A stretch of 64,000 nucleotides of DNA from positions 20,487,822-20,551,821 of the forward strand of contig CM019065.1 in the NCBI GenBank assembly GCA_009667805.1. Direction: 5' to 3'. The position numbers and the translations under genes are program-made. This DNA is from Leptobrachium leishanense. Taxonomy: Eukaryota > Chordata > Amphibia > Anura > Megophryidae. The notes below the pieces were generated by a model. That model saw only the letters and a program-made list of their open reading frames with translations, did no database searches and was not told the DNA's origin. Positions 11,311 to 21,654 of the stretch are shown here, in pieces (position 1 is the stretch's first letter; each line of letters begins with the position of its first letter).

Positions 11311-11637
11311 ACATAGAAAACCTAGAAAAATGTCGGCAGATAAGAACCTTTCGGCCCATCTAGTCTGCCCAATTACATGGATACTTTACCTGGATTTATC
11401 TTTTATTTAGGATAGCCTTATGCCTATCCCATGCCTGCTTAAATTCAATTACTGTTTTGGCCTCTACCACTTCAACTGGAAGACTCTTCCATGTATCCAC
11501 CACCCTCTCAGTAAAATAATGCTTCCTGATGTTACTTTTAAACCTTTGCCCCTCTAATCTAAGACTATGTCCTCTTTTTTTCCTCTACCTTGTGGATTCC
11601 CTTTACGTATTTAAATGTTTCTATCATATTAACGTAT
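11311..11637 (-). mobile_element. CR1-type LINE 3' fragment
   Basis: Antisense match to the frog CR1 tail type (GGCCCATCTAGTCTGCCC, CTTCCATGTATCCACCACCC, TCTAAGACTATGTCCTC). Only copy A has it; copy B is uninterrupted at about 49012 (GTTTAACACATAATTGAAG). 5'-truncated, no intact coding sequence. Confidence 0.65.
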
Positions 11638-11662
11638 AATTGAAGAGCAGGACCAACACAAT

Positions 11663-12563
11663 CAGGGTTATTCAAAGAGCTCCAAATTGTGGCCAAAATG
11701 TAACCGAACAGTGAAATACAGCATACGCTTACCTTTCCTGGCCATTCGGCTATTCAGAGAGCAGGCAGTTCACCAAATGTTGGCGAATTGCCTGCCCATA
11801 CGGTGCCTGTTCGGTGCCTGTTCGAGGGCAGTGAAATCCCCATAGAGAAGCAATGCTTCGTCTATTCAGAGACACCAAACAGCTGAGAAAGGTTGCCGAA
11901 ATGCCCTGCCATTCGGTGGTTTCATGCAACAGGTTTATTCAGGAGAATCCCATAGGCTTCCATAATAAAAATATTCCCGTTTTAATTCAATATGTAATAA
12001 ACCGTTTATTATTTTATAAAGTCTCTTTATTTATGGATTTTTTAGGATCTTTTAGGCATTTTTTGGGATTTTTTTTCCAACATTTTTTTCCCGTTTTTTT
12101 TTAAATGTTTTTTTCTTTTTTCTGTAACAGCCCTTTTTGTTATCATTCATTGGATCTTATATGTAAATTCCAGACATTTTCGTTCTGTAATTTCTTTGCA
12201 AACAGCGTTTCACTTTTCAAACATTCAAGCGTACTGTTGTTTTTTTTCACTCCATTCGTCTGCAGTGTCGGCATTTTAAGGCGGCTGCTCTGCACTCTTA
12301 TCGGCGACTGCTCTGGTTTCTCCGGCGTGTTCGGCTTGGTTAATCCAGATGTTTTTGCGGGTTTCTGTTTGTGTTCGCCAAATTTTTGCGGTGAGTGTTC
12401 GTCGAGTTTGTGGCGGCTTTTCCCTGCACTAGGACGGCCCTGCGGTGCTTGCTGAATACACCGTAGGGTCAACGAAATGGGATCGCCAAATCGCACCGAA
12501 TTTAAGAGAACAGAAAGTCAACGAACTTGCGGTGACTTTTCGATTCTCTTTGAATAATGCCTG
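11663..12563. mobile_element. MITE-like element, 'CAGGGTTATTCAAAGAGA' family (copy 2)
   Basis: 901 bp, CAGGGTTATTCAAAGAG at the left and TCTCTTTGAATAATGCCTG at the right, flanked by AAT on both sides. Same insertion as 49042-49947 in copy B. Right half CpG-rich; no coding sequence. Confidence 0.75.
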
Positions 12564-13386
12564 AATGCCTCGGAGACCAGTAAGAGAGGAAGCTGATGGA
12601 TCAATATGCCGTGTGACTTGTTGTGGGATCATACAGGTGCAGGGAAGATCCAAATTACAATTGTAAGAAAATGCATGAAATCTGATATGGGAAATTCTTA
12701 GTTTTTACAATCAGAATCCTCCCCTCCTTTTGTCCCATTATTTCAGTGCTGCCAACTCTTGAGTTTGTGCTTGTTCATTGTAATTCTGTTGAAACTAAGG
12801 ACTCATACTTTATAGATTTAATGATGCCACCGCTGGACCTTTTCATCACAGTATTTTTTGTTGGTATCTGCCTGAACTTATAATAAAATATGGCAGAATG
12901 CACATGCCCTGTCTTTTTTACTGGCATTTATCTGAAATGTCTTCATTTATGTTAAAATATAATAAAGTGAATAGAAAACAAACAGGATTTAATTGATGAA
13001 ATGTTCAGACAAGTAACTGTTAGTATCTGGATGGCAGCCTGTGATTGGTCATTGGCAGAATGAAAAGCAATAGATTTGTACATAGAAAATAGTAACCCAT
13101 CAATTATTTAGTAAAAGAATAATAATATTAAGAATGACCTGTAACAATATAACTGTATCACTCAGTGATAAAACGCTGAGAAAAAATAATTATCCACAGA
13201 ATGTTTAGAATTAATAGACAGAATAGAATTAATAGAATAGACAGTGAGAGACATATAACAAATCAGTCTGATCAGTAACACAATGTTTGGCGACAGTTAA
13301 GTAATATGGAATGAATGAATATGATCAGTAACAGAATGGTAATTAATATAATGAAATAACCTGGAATAATAAGAAATAGTATGATC
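12564..13386. other. Shared intergenic DNA, no gene seen
   Basis: AT-rich sequence matched by 49948-50687 in copy B. I see no splice-bounded exon, RNA gene or named repeat, only short ATAATA-rich runs leading into the satellite. Confidence 0.5.
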
Positions 13387-13500
13387 ATAGTTACATAGGC
13401 TGAAAAAAGACAGGCGTCCATCAGGTTCAGCCTTTCACACAACACCTACTGCTTCTGATCCAAAAGAAGGCAAAAAACCCAGTCTGAAGCGCTAAGCATA
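13387..13500 (-). mobile_element. CR1 LINE 3' tail
   Basis: Antisense copy of the tail seen on the plus strand at 28,950-29,042 and 36,590-36,705 (GGCTGAAAAAAGACA, TTTTGGATCAGAAGC complement, tail ATGTAACTATG). Absent from copy B, so it inserted after the duplication. Confidence 0.75.
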
Positions 13501-13628
13501 GAAAGGTTATTAACTGAATGTTCAGAAAGAATGAGCAATAATATAATAAATTAACAGAAAATTATCAAAAATAAAATGATAAGTAATATAATAAATTAAA
13601 CAGAAAATACGTATCTGGTCAGTGCGAG

Positions 13629-16360
13629 TGATAAATAATATAATGAAATAACCTGGAATGATCAGTAACAGAATGATAAGTAATATAATGAATTAACATG
13701 GAATGATCAGTAACAGAATGATAAGTAATATAATGAATTAACATGGAATGATCAGTAACAGAATGATAAGTAATATAATGAATTAACGTGGAATGATCAG
13801 AAACAGAATGATAAGTAATATAATGAATGAACATGGAATGATCAGTAACAGAATGATAAGTAATATAATGAATTAACAAGGAATGATCAGTAACAGAATG
13901 ATAAGTAATATAATGAATGAACATGGAATGATCAGTAACAGAATGATAAGTAATATAATGAATTAACATGGAATGATCAGTAACAGAATGATAAGTAATA
14001 TAATGAATTAACATGGAATGATCAGTAACAGAATGATAAGTAATATAATGAATTAACATGGAATGATCAGTAACAGAATGATAAGTAATATAATGAATTA
14101 ACTTGGAATGAGCAGTAACTGAATGATAAGTAATATAATGAATTAACATGGAATGATCAGTAACAGAGTGATAAGTAATATAATGAATTAACATGGAATG
14201 ATCAGTAACAGAATGATAAGTAATATAATGAATTAACTTGGAATGAGCAGTAACTGAATGATAAGTAATATAGTGAATTAACATGGAATGATCAGTAACA
14301 GAATGATAAGTAATATAATGAATTAACATGGAATGATCAGTAACAGAATGATAAGTAATATAATGAATTAACATGGAATGATCAGTAACAGAATGATACG
14401 TAATATAATGAATTAACATGGAATGAGCAGTAACAGAATGATAAGTAATATAATGAATTAACAGGGAATGATCAGTAACAGAATGATAAGTAATATAATG
14501 AATTAACACGGAATGATCAGTAACAGAATGATAAGTAATATAATGAATTAACATGGAATGATCAGCAACAGAATGATAAGTAATACAATGAATTAACATG
14601 GAATGATCAGCAACAGAATGATAAGTAATATAATGAATTAACATGGAATGATCAGTAACAGAATGCTAAGTAATATAATGAATTAACATGGAATGATCAG
14701 TAACAGAATGATAAGTAATATAATGAATTAACATGGAATGATCAGTAACAGAATTATAAGTTATATAATGAATTAACATGGAATGATCAGTAACAGAATG
14801 ATAAGTAATATAATGAATTAACATGGAATGATCTGTTACAGAATGATAAGTAATATAATGAATTAACATGGAATGATCAGTAACAGAATGATAAGTAATA
14901 TAATGAATTAACATGGAATGATCAGTAACAGAATAAGTAATATAATGAATTAACACGGAATGATCAGTAACAGAATGATAAGTAATATAATGAATTAACA
15001 TGGAATGATCAGCAACAGAATGATAAGTATAAATGTAATGAATAAGCAGTAAACAATGCTAAGTAATATAATGAATTAACATGGAATGATCAGTAACAGA
15101 ATGATAAGTAATATAATGAATTCACATGGAATGATCAGTAACAGAATTATAAGTTATATAATGAATTAACATGGAATGATCAGTAACAGAATGATAAGTA
15201 ATATAATGAATTAACATGGAATGATCTGTTACAGAATGATAAGTAATATAATGAATTAACATGGAATGATCAGTAACAGAATGATAAGTAATATAATGAA
15301 TTAACATGGAATGATCAGTAACAGAATAAGTAATATAATGAATTAACACGGAATGATCAGTAACAGAATGATAAGTAATATAATGAATTAACATGGAATG
15401 ATCAGTAACAGAATGATAAGTAATATAATGAATTAACATGGAATGATCAGTAACAGAATGATAAGTAATATAATGAATTAACATGGAATGATCAGTAACA
15501 GAATGATAAGTAATATAATGAATTAACATGGAATGATCAGTAACAGAATGATAAGTTATATAATGAATTAACATGGAATGATCAGTAACAGAATGATAAG
15601 TAATATAATGAATTAACATAGGAATGATCAGTTACAGAATGATAAGTAATATAATGAATTAACATGGAATGATCAGTAACAGAATGATAAGTAATATAAT
15701 GAATTAACATGGAATGATCAGTAACAGAATGATAAGTAATATAATGAATTAACATGGAATGATCAGTAACAGAATGATAAGTAATATAATGAATTAACAT
15801 GCAATGATCAGTAACAGAATGATAAGTAATATAATGAATTAACATGGAATGATCAGTAACAGAATGATAAGTAATATAATGAATTAACATGGAATGATCA
15901 GTAACAGAATGATAAGTAATATAATGAATTAACATGGAATGATCAGTAACAGAATGATAAGTAATATAATGAATTAACATGAAATGATCAGTAACAGAAT
16001 GATAAGTAATATAATGAATTAACATGGAATGATCAGTAACAGAATGATAAGTAATATAATGAATTAACATGGAATGATCTGTAACAGAATGATAAGTAAT
16101 ATAATGAATTAACATGGAATGATCAGTAACAGAATGATAAGTAATATAATTAATTAACATGGAATGATCAGTAACAGAATGATAAGTAATATAATGAATT
16201 AACATGGAATGATCAGTAACAGAATGATAAGTAATATAATGAATTAACATGGAATGATCTGTAACAGAATGATAAGTAATATAATGAATTAACATGGAAT
16301 GATCAGTAACAGAATGATAAGTAATATAATTAATTAACATGGAATGATCAGTAACAGAAT
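13629..16360. repeat. 45-bp satellite array upstream of V2R gene 1
   Basis: About 60 copies of a 45-bp AT-rich unit containing AATGATCAGTAACAGAATGA and TAAGTAATATAATGAATTAA. The unit is 15 codons with no stop in one minus-strand frame (peptide MLIHYITYHSVTDHS), which creates ORFs hundreds of codons long. Variants recur in order: 14,697-15,000 resembles 15,125-15,420 (shift about 392 bp), and 4-unit (180-bp) blocks repeat near 16,070-16,340. The same array is in copy B. I regard it as non-coding. Confidence 0.95.
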
Positions 16361-18543
16361 GTGCTGCAAACATCAAGTTAATATAAAATGATGGGTAACA
16401 GAAGGTTTCAGTAAAGGAATGGTCGGTGACAGAATGGATAGACATGTAACCAAAATAAAAATAATCAATAGACAAGGAAAGATCAGACAGAGAATTATCA
16501 GACAGATGTTTGAGTATTATCAGGTGGTGACAGGATCGTGCACCTCTCAGATATTGTATCTTACTCGCTCTATCCTCATTCACTGAGTGTAACCAAGCAG
16601 CAGCATTTCCCAAAGAAGCTGTTTATAAAGCGAAGAACATGTTCAGCATTAACCACCTATATGGAAAAAGAAGGGTCATGCTTTCCAGTGGGATTTTCCT
16701 GTGAGTGGTCTGTGGAGACTCAGCATGTTATATCAATGGATCCATAGGGGGTTCCAGGCTGTACCCTAAGGCTTGGCCATCATGAACTGTGATAGCTGTA
16801 ACATGGGGAATGTAACATCTCACTCCTGAGACTAAAAGACTTATCAGAGAATAATATGCAGATCTATGTCATCCCTGAAAACACAATCACCGCTTTATAT
16901 CATTTTGTGGATTATATGAGCGTGATTAAAATTTTAATCATTTACAATATATAAATATGTTTTTCCACATTTTATCATCCAATCCTTTGAGTTATATATA
17001 GTTGTATATTCTATAAAACAGAAATGGAGAATCTGTTACCTCATTTAAATGTGGAAATATTAAATTTTAAATAGAACTGAAAAACCAAAAATGTTTTTTT
17101 GACTTGTACTTTGTTGTGTTTTGTTTCATGAATGATATGACTCTGTATAAAACACTGTCCTTGCTCTCAGCATGGGAAATGAGAAGGTGAAAAGCGGCAG
17201 CAGCATTGTTAATTTTACATGCAAAGTGGACAATGCTGCTGTCTTATAAATAAATTGCATTTGTTTGTACATTTTCTCAATTTTCTTATTTCTTTTTACT
17301 TTTAAAAAGGTCTTGTTTGAAATCAATTGAAAGGCCAGACTCTGGTCTTTCTAACGACACCTCACATTACCTTGTGTGGTGTTATTGGATAACGTAGTTT
17401 CAGGCTTCTTCAATGACACCTAATATAACCTTGTGGGTCATACAGGGGGTCCAAATAAACCCTGTATCTCCTGTAATGGGATTTCCTTGTTGGTCAGGCA
17501 GAGGAAAATCACATGCACGATGACTCCTGCAGCCGGGAGGGGGGCAGTCCTACAGTGAGGGCTAGCTTCCAGAATATCTACACGTGTAGATTAATCACCA
17601 GATCAGTGCCACGCTGAGATATTGAGATGAGTGTGCAACCCTGATCGGAGCAAACACTCAGGTACTTGATCTGATTTTCTTGTTCTTTTCAGGGTGAACT
17701 GGGGCCTGGAATTTGTCAAAAGCATTAGCTGATATAACCGCAATATTTTATCTGATAGTAGAATAAAAAGTGTCACGGACCTCCGTACCCGACTGGGTCA
17801 CATTTGTTAATGTCACATCCTTGCCGGACCCCCATTCTCCCACCAGCAGTCTTTTGTTCCACTCTTCAGCTCTGAGCCGAAAATTAAAAATGGTACCGAT
17901 CTTTACCAAGAGCTGTGATAATATTCTCCAGAAATTAGGCAACATGCAGATCTGGAGGATTAGATAGCTACAACAGGTACTGAGCCATTAATGAAATACT
18001 ATATACAATGCCAGGCAGAGCCTGGCAGCCAATTGGAAATTACATTGTGGCTTCTACTGCACTTCATCATAATTCCTCCCATAGAATTCTAATCAGTGCA
18101 CTGAAGTTTCTGCTCTGCATCTCAAAGTCTGGAACATAATTAGACCAAAGACAGATAATGGGATTAGTGAAAAATAATAATTTCCCTGTTCTATAAAGGT
18201 TATCGGAATCCACCACTTAGTTAATAGGCCCTTTTCTTAAATCTGTAGAAAGTTTGAGGAACGTTGGATGATATGACTTAGAATGTTCACTCTTCCCCTC
18301 CCCTTTCTACAACCATACTACGACAAGTGACTCTGGGCATACGAATGTCTTTGTCTAAACCATCTATGGTAACAGTGTTGACCATGCCAATTATCTGTGA
18401 TATTGGGAATATCCTATTGGCTTGTAAATCTGAGATTTTTTGTATGTCCTAACAAAGGAATACCAGATTTTTGAAGAATGAACTCAGCCTGTTGTCTTCA
18501 TTTACCTCCGCTAGCTAGCGGAGAGCTGTGCCATGCCTTACAT
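16361..18543. other. Shared flank beyond the satellite, no gene recognised
   Basis: Well conserved with 53,546-55,744. Short ORFs such as 17748-17945 (minus) recur in both copies, but their reading is no better conserved than the rest and no splice-bounded exon or known domain is evident. Contains GTGTCACGGACCTCCGTACC near 17,771, a retroelement-like end. Probably old repeats and intergenic DNA. Confidence 0.5.
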
Positions 18544-18732
18544 CAGTGGTTCGCAACAGCAGTCCTCAAGTACCCCCAAAAGGTCAGGTTTTCCAGATAT
18601 CCAAAGCACAGCATACTGTAGGTGATAAGATTTGCTGGTCAGTGATTGCAGGATTCAGTCTGCATTTCCCCAAGGTGATCCTCAAAACCTGGCCTGTTGG
18701 GGGTACTTGAGGACCGCAGTTGGGAACCACTG
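18544..18732. mobile_element. hAT MITE (189 bp), copy A
   Basis: Inverted ends CAGTGGTTCGCAACAGCAGT and GCAGTTGGGAACCACTG, flanked by an exact 8-bp duplication CCTTACAT (18536-18543, 18733-18740). Matches the classic CAGTGGTTCCCAACC hAT terminus. Same insertion at 55745-55928. Confidence 0.9.
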
Positions 18733-19149
18733 CCTTACATCTGCCTTACATGATGGAAAAACAGAATACAGACATCTAAATTGCATGTCTTGGTAAATAT
18801 GATTAGGAATCTACCTCATAACAATTAGTATTGCGCAAAATTTGGCAATCAAGATAGAGCAATATCCATTCAAACCTATGACAGATACAAACACATTCCA
18901 GATAGGGGGTAGTTAGAAAAGGCTGAGGTGACCACAGAGAAATGCTATCAGCAGAAAGTAGTATATATATATATATATATAGGCAATAATGAGATAAACA
19001 ATAACAGTATTCAAACATAACACAGATTACACAAAAACTTCAACATAGGACAGGACAGGGAGACAATATAGAATGTCAGGCCTGCACCTCCAAAATGCAT
19101 CTCTAGGTCAATGTACCCCAAGTTCAAAGTGATGCACGTCACATTTCTC
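18733..19149. other. Intergenic DNA with a short TA microsatellite
   Basis: Holds a (TA)n run at about 18,961-18,981 and the copy-A version of a roughly 105-bp segment that occurs twice in copy B (56,233-56,337 and 57,536-57,645). No gene seen. Confidence 0.5.
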
Positions 19150-19990
19150 GCTTTTTGCGGGAGACTAAGTGGGTGAATACCCTAAACGGGCAGTTCTCTA
19201 GGTTAGTCAGGATTACAGTCTTTCCCGTCTCAATGCCAAAGCAATATCCATAAGGAGTCACTGAAAATAAGTCACTCACCCAGCCAACTCCGGCATCTTC
19301 CGTATGTTGTATCTGCCTCTGGGGAGAAGTGCCAACTGTACCATCTCCTGGTACTCCCGTCAGCCGCTGGAAAGAGTATGGATTTGGCCGGCGACTTCTT
19401 GGAAAAGGGTTGGGAATCTTGGCCAACTGCACAGCATCCCGTGAGCCCACAGGTTGAAACCACCATCGCATCTGCAGCTGCAATGTAAATATCCGCCTGA
19501 GCTTAGGTCCAGTGAACATTGGCGCTCTGCTCTGCTACTGGCTCCGCACCTGGAGATGCAGTGATCTCCTCTGGAGATGTGAGGCTGTTCTCTCTCCCAA
19601 AATCTGGTGCTTCAGAATGAGGACAGAGACCAGCCAGATCATGCCCCAACACCAGCACTTCTCCCAAATCCACTTGGAGCTCCTCACCAAACAAAATGTG
19701 ACCAGGGTCTCCATGACCGCCTTCTCTTTTAATAACTCAGGATCCGGGCCAGCTGCCCCACATCTCACATGCATAGTGGGGAGGACCACAGCCTCTTCCA
19801 CTGCGGGCCAGAACAATTCCACTTTTCTAGCTCCTCCACCCATCCTCCAGTGGGAGCACTTCATTGGGATTCTGGGCTTACTGCAAAGTATTCCTGCAAA
19901 TTGCCTGTGTGGGCCCTTCGTCTCGCCCACTGTCACCAGGTCTTCAGCTCATGGTTTGGGGGGTCTTATTAGGACTTACAGTCTGTAGGT
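19150..19990 (-). pseudogene. Probable decayed retroelement gag-protease remnant (copy A)
   Basis: Minus-strand reading, split over frames, gives LLKEKAV..., LFGEELQVDLGE, VLVLGHDLAGL and SEAPDFGRENSL, which resemble the end of a retropepsin and the linker after it in vertebrate LTR elements. Frameshifts and stops are frequent. Orthologous to 56,340-57,200. Identification is tentative; a decayed host gene cannot be excluded. Confidence 0.3.
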
Positions 19991-20024
19991 AATGCTGCTA
20001 AATGGAATCTAGCAGCGTTCTATA

Positions 20025-21260
20025 ATAGGGATGGGCTGAACACCCCCGTGTTCGGTTCGCATTCGAACTCGAACATTTGAAAAAGTTTGAATTTGAACGT
20101 GAACACGATTCGAACGCAATGCAAGTCAATGGGGCTCATAAGTTAGAAAATTAAGGTCCCCTCCAGAAGGCATATATGCGAGATATTGGTCATAAAAGGT
20201 GTATGGGGGTCTGGGTAGTGCCCTGGGGGACAGGAAACAGTGAAAAACAAATTTAAATACAAAGCGTTTTTAATCAAAAAAAATTTTTTTGAGCCATTTC
20301 ACCGGTGTGCGCTGAGCTCATTTCTACCGCTTTTGCTCGTGTTTAAACGTGATTTGAAGCCATGGGAAATGTTTGAGCAACAACAAGTGGGAAAAAGTAC
20401 GATCTTAAAGCAAACGTTAACGCTCACTTGCGCGAGCATTAACGTTTGCTGCGGCGTTCACCGCATATTTGTAACGATTCCCTAGGACAAACCTGGTAGG
20501 ATCCCTGGTAACAGACCTCTAACCCTCTGATCACTCACTGCTGCGCTGGGTGCCGCCGGAGCTCCTGGAATTCGGTCAGCTGGCGGCACCATGTGTCTGG
20601 GGCCCCCCGATCGCCACCCAGGGCCCTGGATGTCACAATATTACAATCCAAACGCAAATGGGTTAAGTAACCAAATTTGCAAGAAGAATCATTAATGCAG
20701 CACCTCTACAGTCTGACGCTAGCTTTAACCGGCGCACTGTGTGCAGCTTCTGAGAAGAATTGCTATTAGTGTAGCGGGAAGCTGGCTGCGCATTTTGCAT
20801 CGCTCCCTCCACATTAATAACGTATCTTCTTAGAAGCTGCACACAGAGCGCCGGTGTATGCAGCTTCTAACAGCGTGGGAGACGGGAGGCTGCGCTTGTT
20901 GGTGGATCCAGGAATCAGGTGAGTATTAGTGAGAAAAAAATAAAAGTTTTATATTATGTTCCCGGGGACATTTAATAATGTCCTCGGATTAATTTTTTTT
21001 AGAAATGTGTCATCTTACCTTAGCCTGGTGGTCAGTCAGTGGGGGCTCCCTGGATCCTGGTTGTGGGGGGGAGTCTGCCGTGGCCACAGGTGCAGTGGCT
21101 CCCTCCCTGTGCCGCCTCTCTGCCACATGCACCTGGCCGGCCAGCCCGCACAGTCGCAGCTCTGTCATCCGGCGGCCGCATGCTCCTTAACTTTGAAGGA
21201 CCCGGCGGGCTGCCTTGTACAGTGAATAATGTGACAAATCACCAATGGGAGCAACCTAGA
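20025..21260. mobile_element. hAT-like element, second member of the 38,810-41,300 family (right end unclear)
   Basis: Starts TAGGGATGGGCTGAACACCC and shares with 38,810-41,300 the CCCCGTGTTCGGTTCGC end, the AAAAGGTGTATGGGGGTC block and the TTCCCGGGGACATTTAA to TTAGCCTGGTGGTCAGT block near its other end. A fragment of the TTAA family (20,285-20,370) lies inside. No right terminus or target duplication found; it may be truncated at about 21,240. It interrupts copy A exactly where copy B continues. Confidence 0.5.
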
Positions 21261-21572
21261 TACACAAACAGCAAGGACATTGTGTGATACAGTTTGACAC
21301 TAATTATACACAACAGGCCCCTTTAAGATGCACTCACTAGATGCAAAAAAGTTTCAAGCGTATCATGTATCAGGATGTTACCCTTCCAATCAGTCAACCT
21401 TCGTCAGCGTCGACTCGACAGGTGTCTGGATGCACGGGTCTCCGATACTTCGTGGGCACTTCGGGATCATTCAGATTGTCCTCCCATCCATTTCAGTTAT
21501 AAAGGATAATGATTAATGATTAATGATTTAAAACAGTGTTAAATAAAACAATAAAACAATAGAATACAAAGT
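21261..21572. other. Tail of the PLE and unassigned sequence
   Basis: Holds ATGATTAATGATTAATGATT short repeats (about 21,507-21,530) directly beyond the hammerhead-like motif, in the place of a PLE 3' end. Nothing else recognised. Confidence 0.35.
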
Positions 21573-21618
21573 AACATTCAATGCGTTTCGTGGCTAATAC
21601 CACTTCCTCAGGAATGTT
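21573..21618 (-). ncRNA. Hammerhead-ribozyme-like motif in the PLE tail
   Basis: Minus strand, in order: AACAUUC (stem I 5'), CUGAGGA core, an extra A, GUGG-UAUUAG-CCAC (stem II), GAAA, CGCAUU, then GAAUGUU (stem I 3', perfectly complementary to AACAUUC). Helix III would be only the near-palindrome ACGCAU, as in PLE hammerheads that are thought to work as dimers. Known: PLEs encode hammerheads. Departures from consensus: an extra A after the core and an imperfect helix III, so activity is doubtful. Confidence 0.5.
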
Positions 21619-21654
21619 AAACTACAACTAACAAAGGCTCCTTAAATAATCCTG

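Larger units (their letters stand above)
1..20024. repeat. Segmental duplication copy A (V2R gene 1 unit)
   Basis: Bases 1-35 and 5,431-20,024 match 43,246-43,280 and 43,281-57,215 in direct orientation, covering intron 2, exons 1-2, upstream DNA, the 45-bp array and the flank beyond it. Blocks not shared are later insertions or replacements: the LTR element 36-5,430, the Harbinger MITE 7,248-7,675, the 10,100-11,138 block and the CR1 tail at 11,311-11,635. Confidence 0.9.

Noticed and set aside
13629..16360. CRISPR array
   Set aside because: Contiguous tandem units without unique spacers, in a eukaryotic genome.
13619..16613. Long minus-strand ORFs of about 340 codons as repeat proteins
   Set aside because: The 45-bp period is divisible by three and lacks a stop in one frame; the ORFs follow the array edges, and similar ones arise at 50,535-53,624.
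17748..17945. 65-aa ORF conserved between copies A and B
   Set aside because: Conserved no better than flanking DNA in a recent duplication; no domain or splice sites recognised.
18961..18981. (TA)n run as a promoter TATA box
   Set aside because: Plain dinucleotide microsatellite shared by both copies, with no gene start nearby.
19139..19990. Host gene exons on either strand
   Set aside because: Frames are interrupted, no matching splice sites, and the best peptide resemblance is to retroelement protease.
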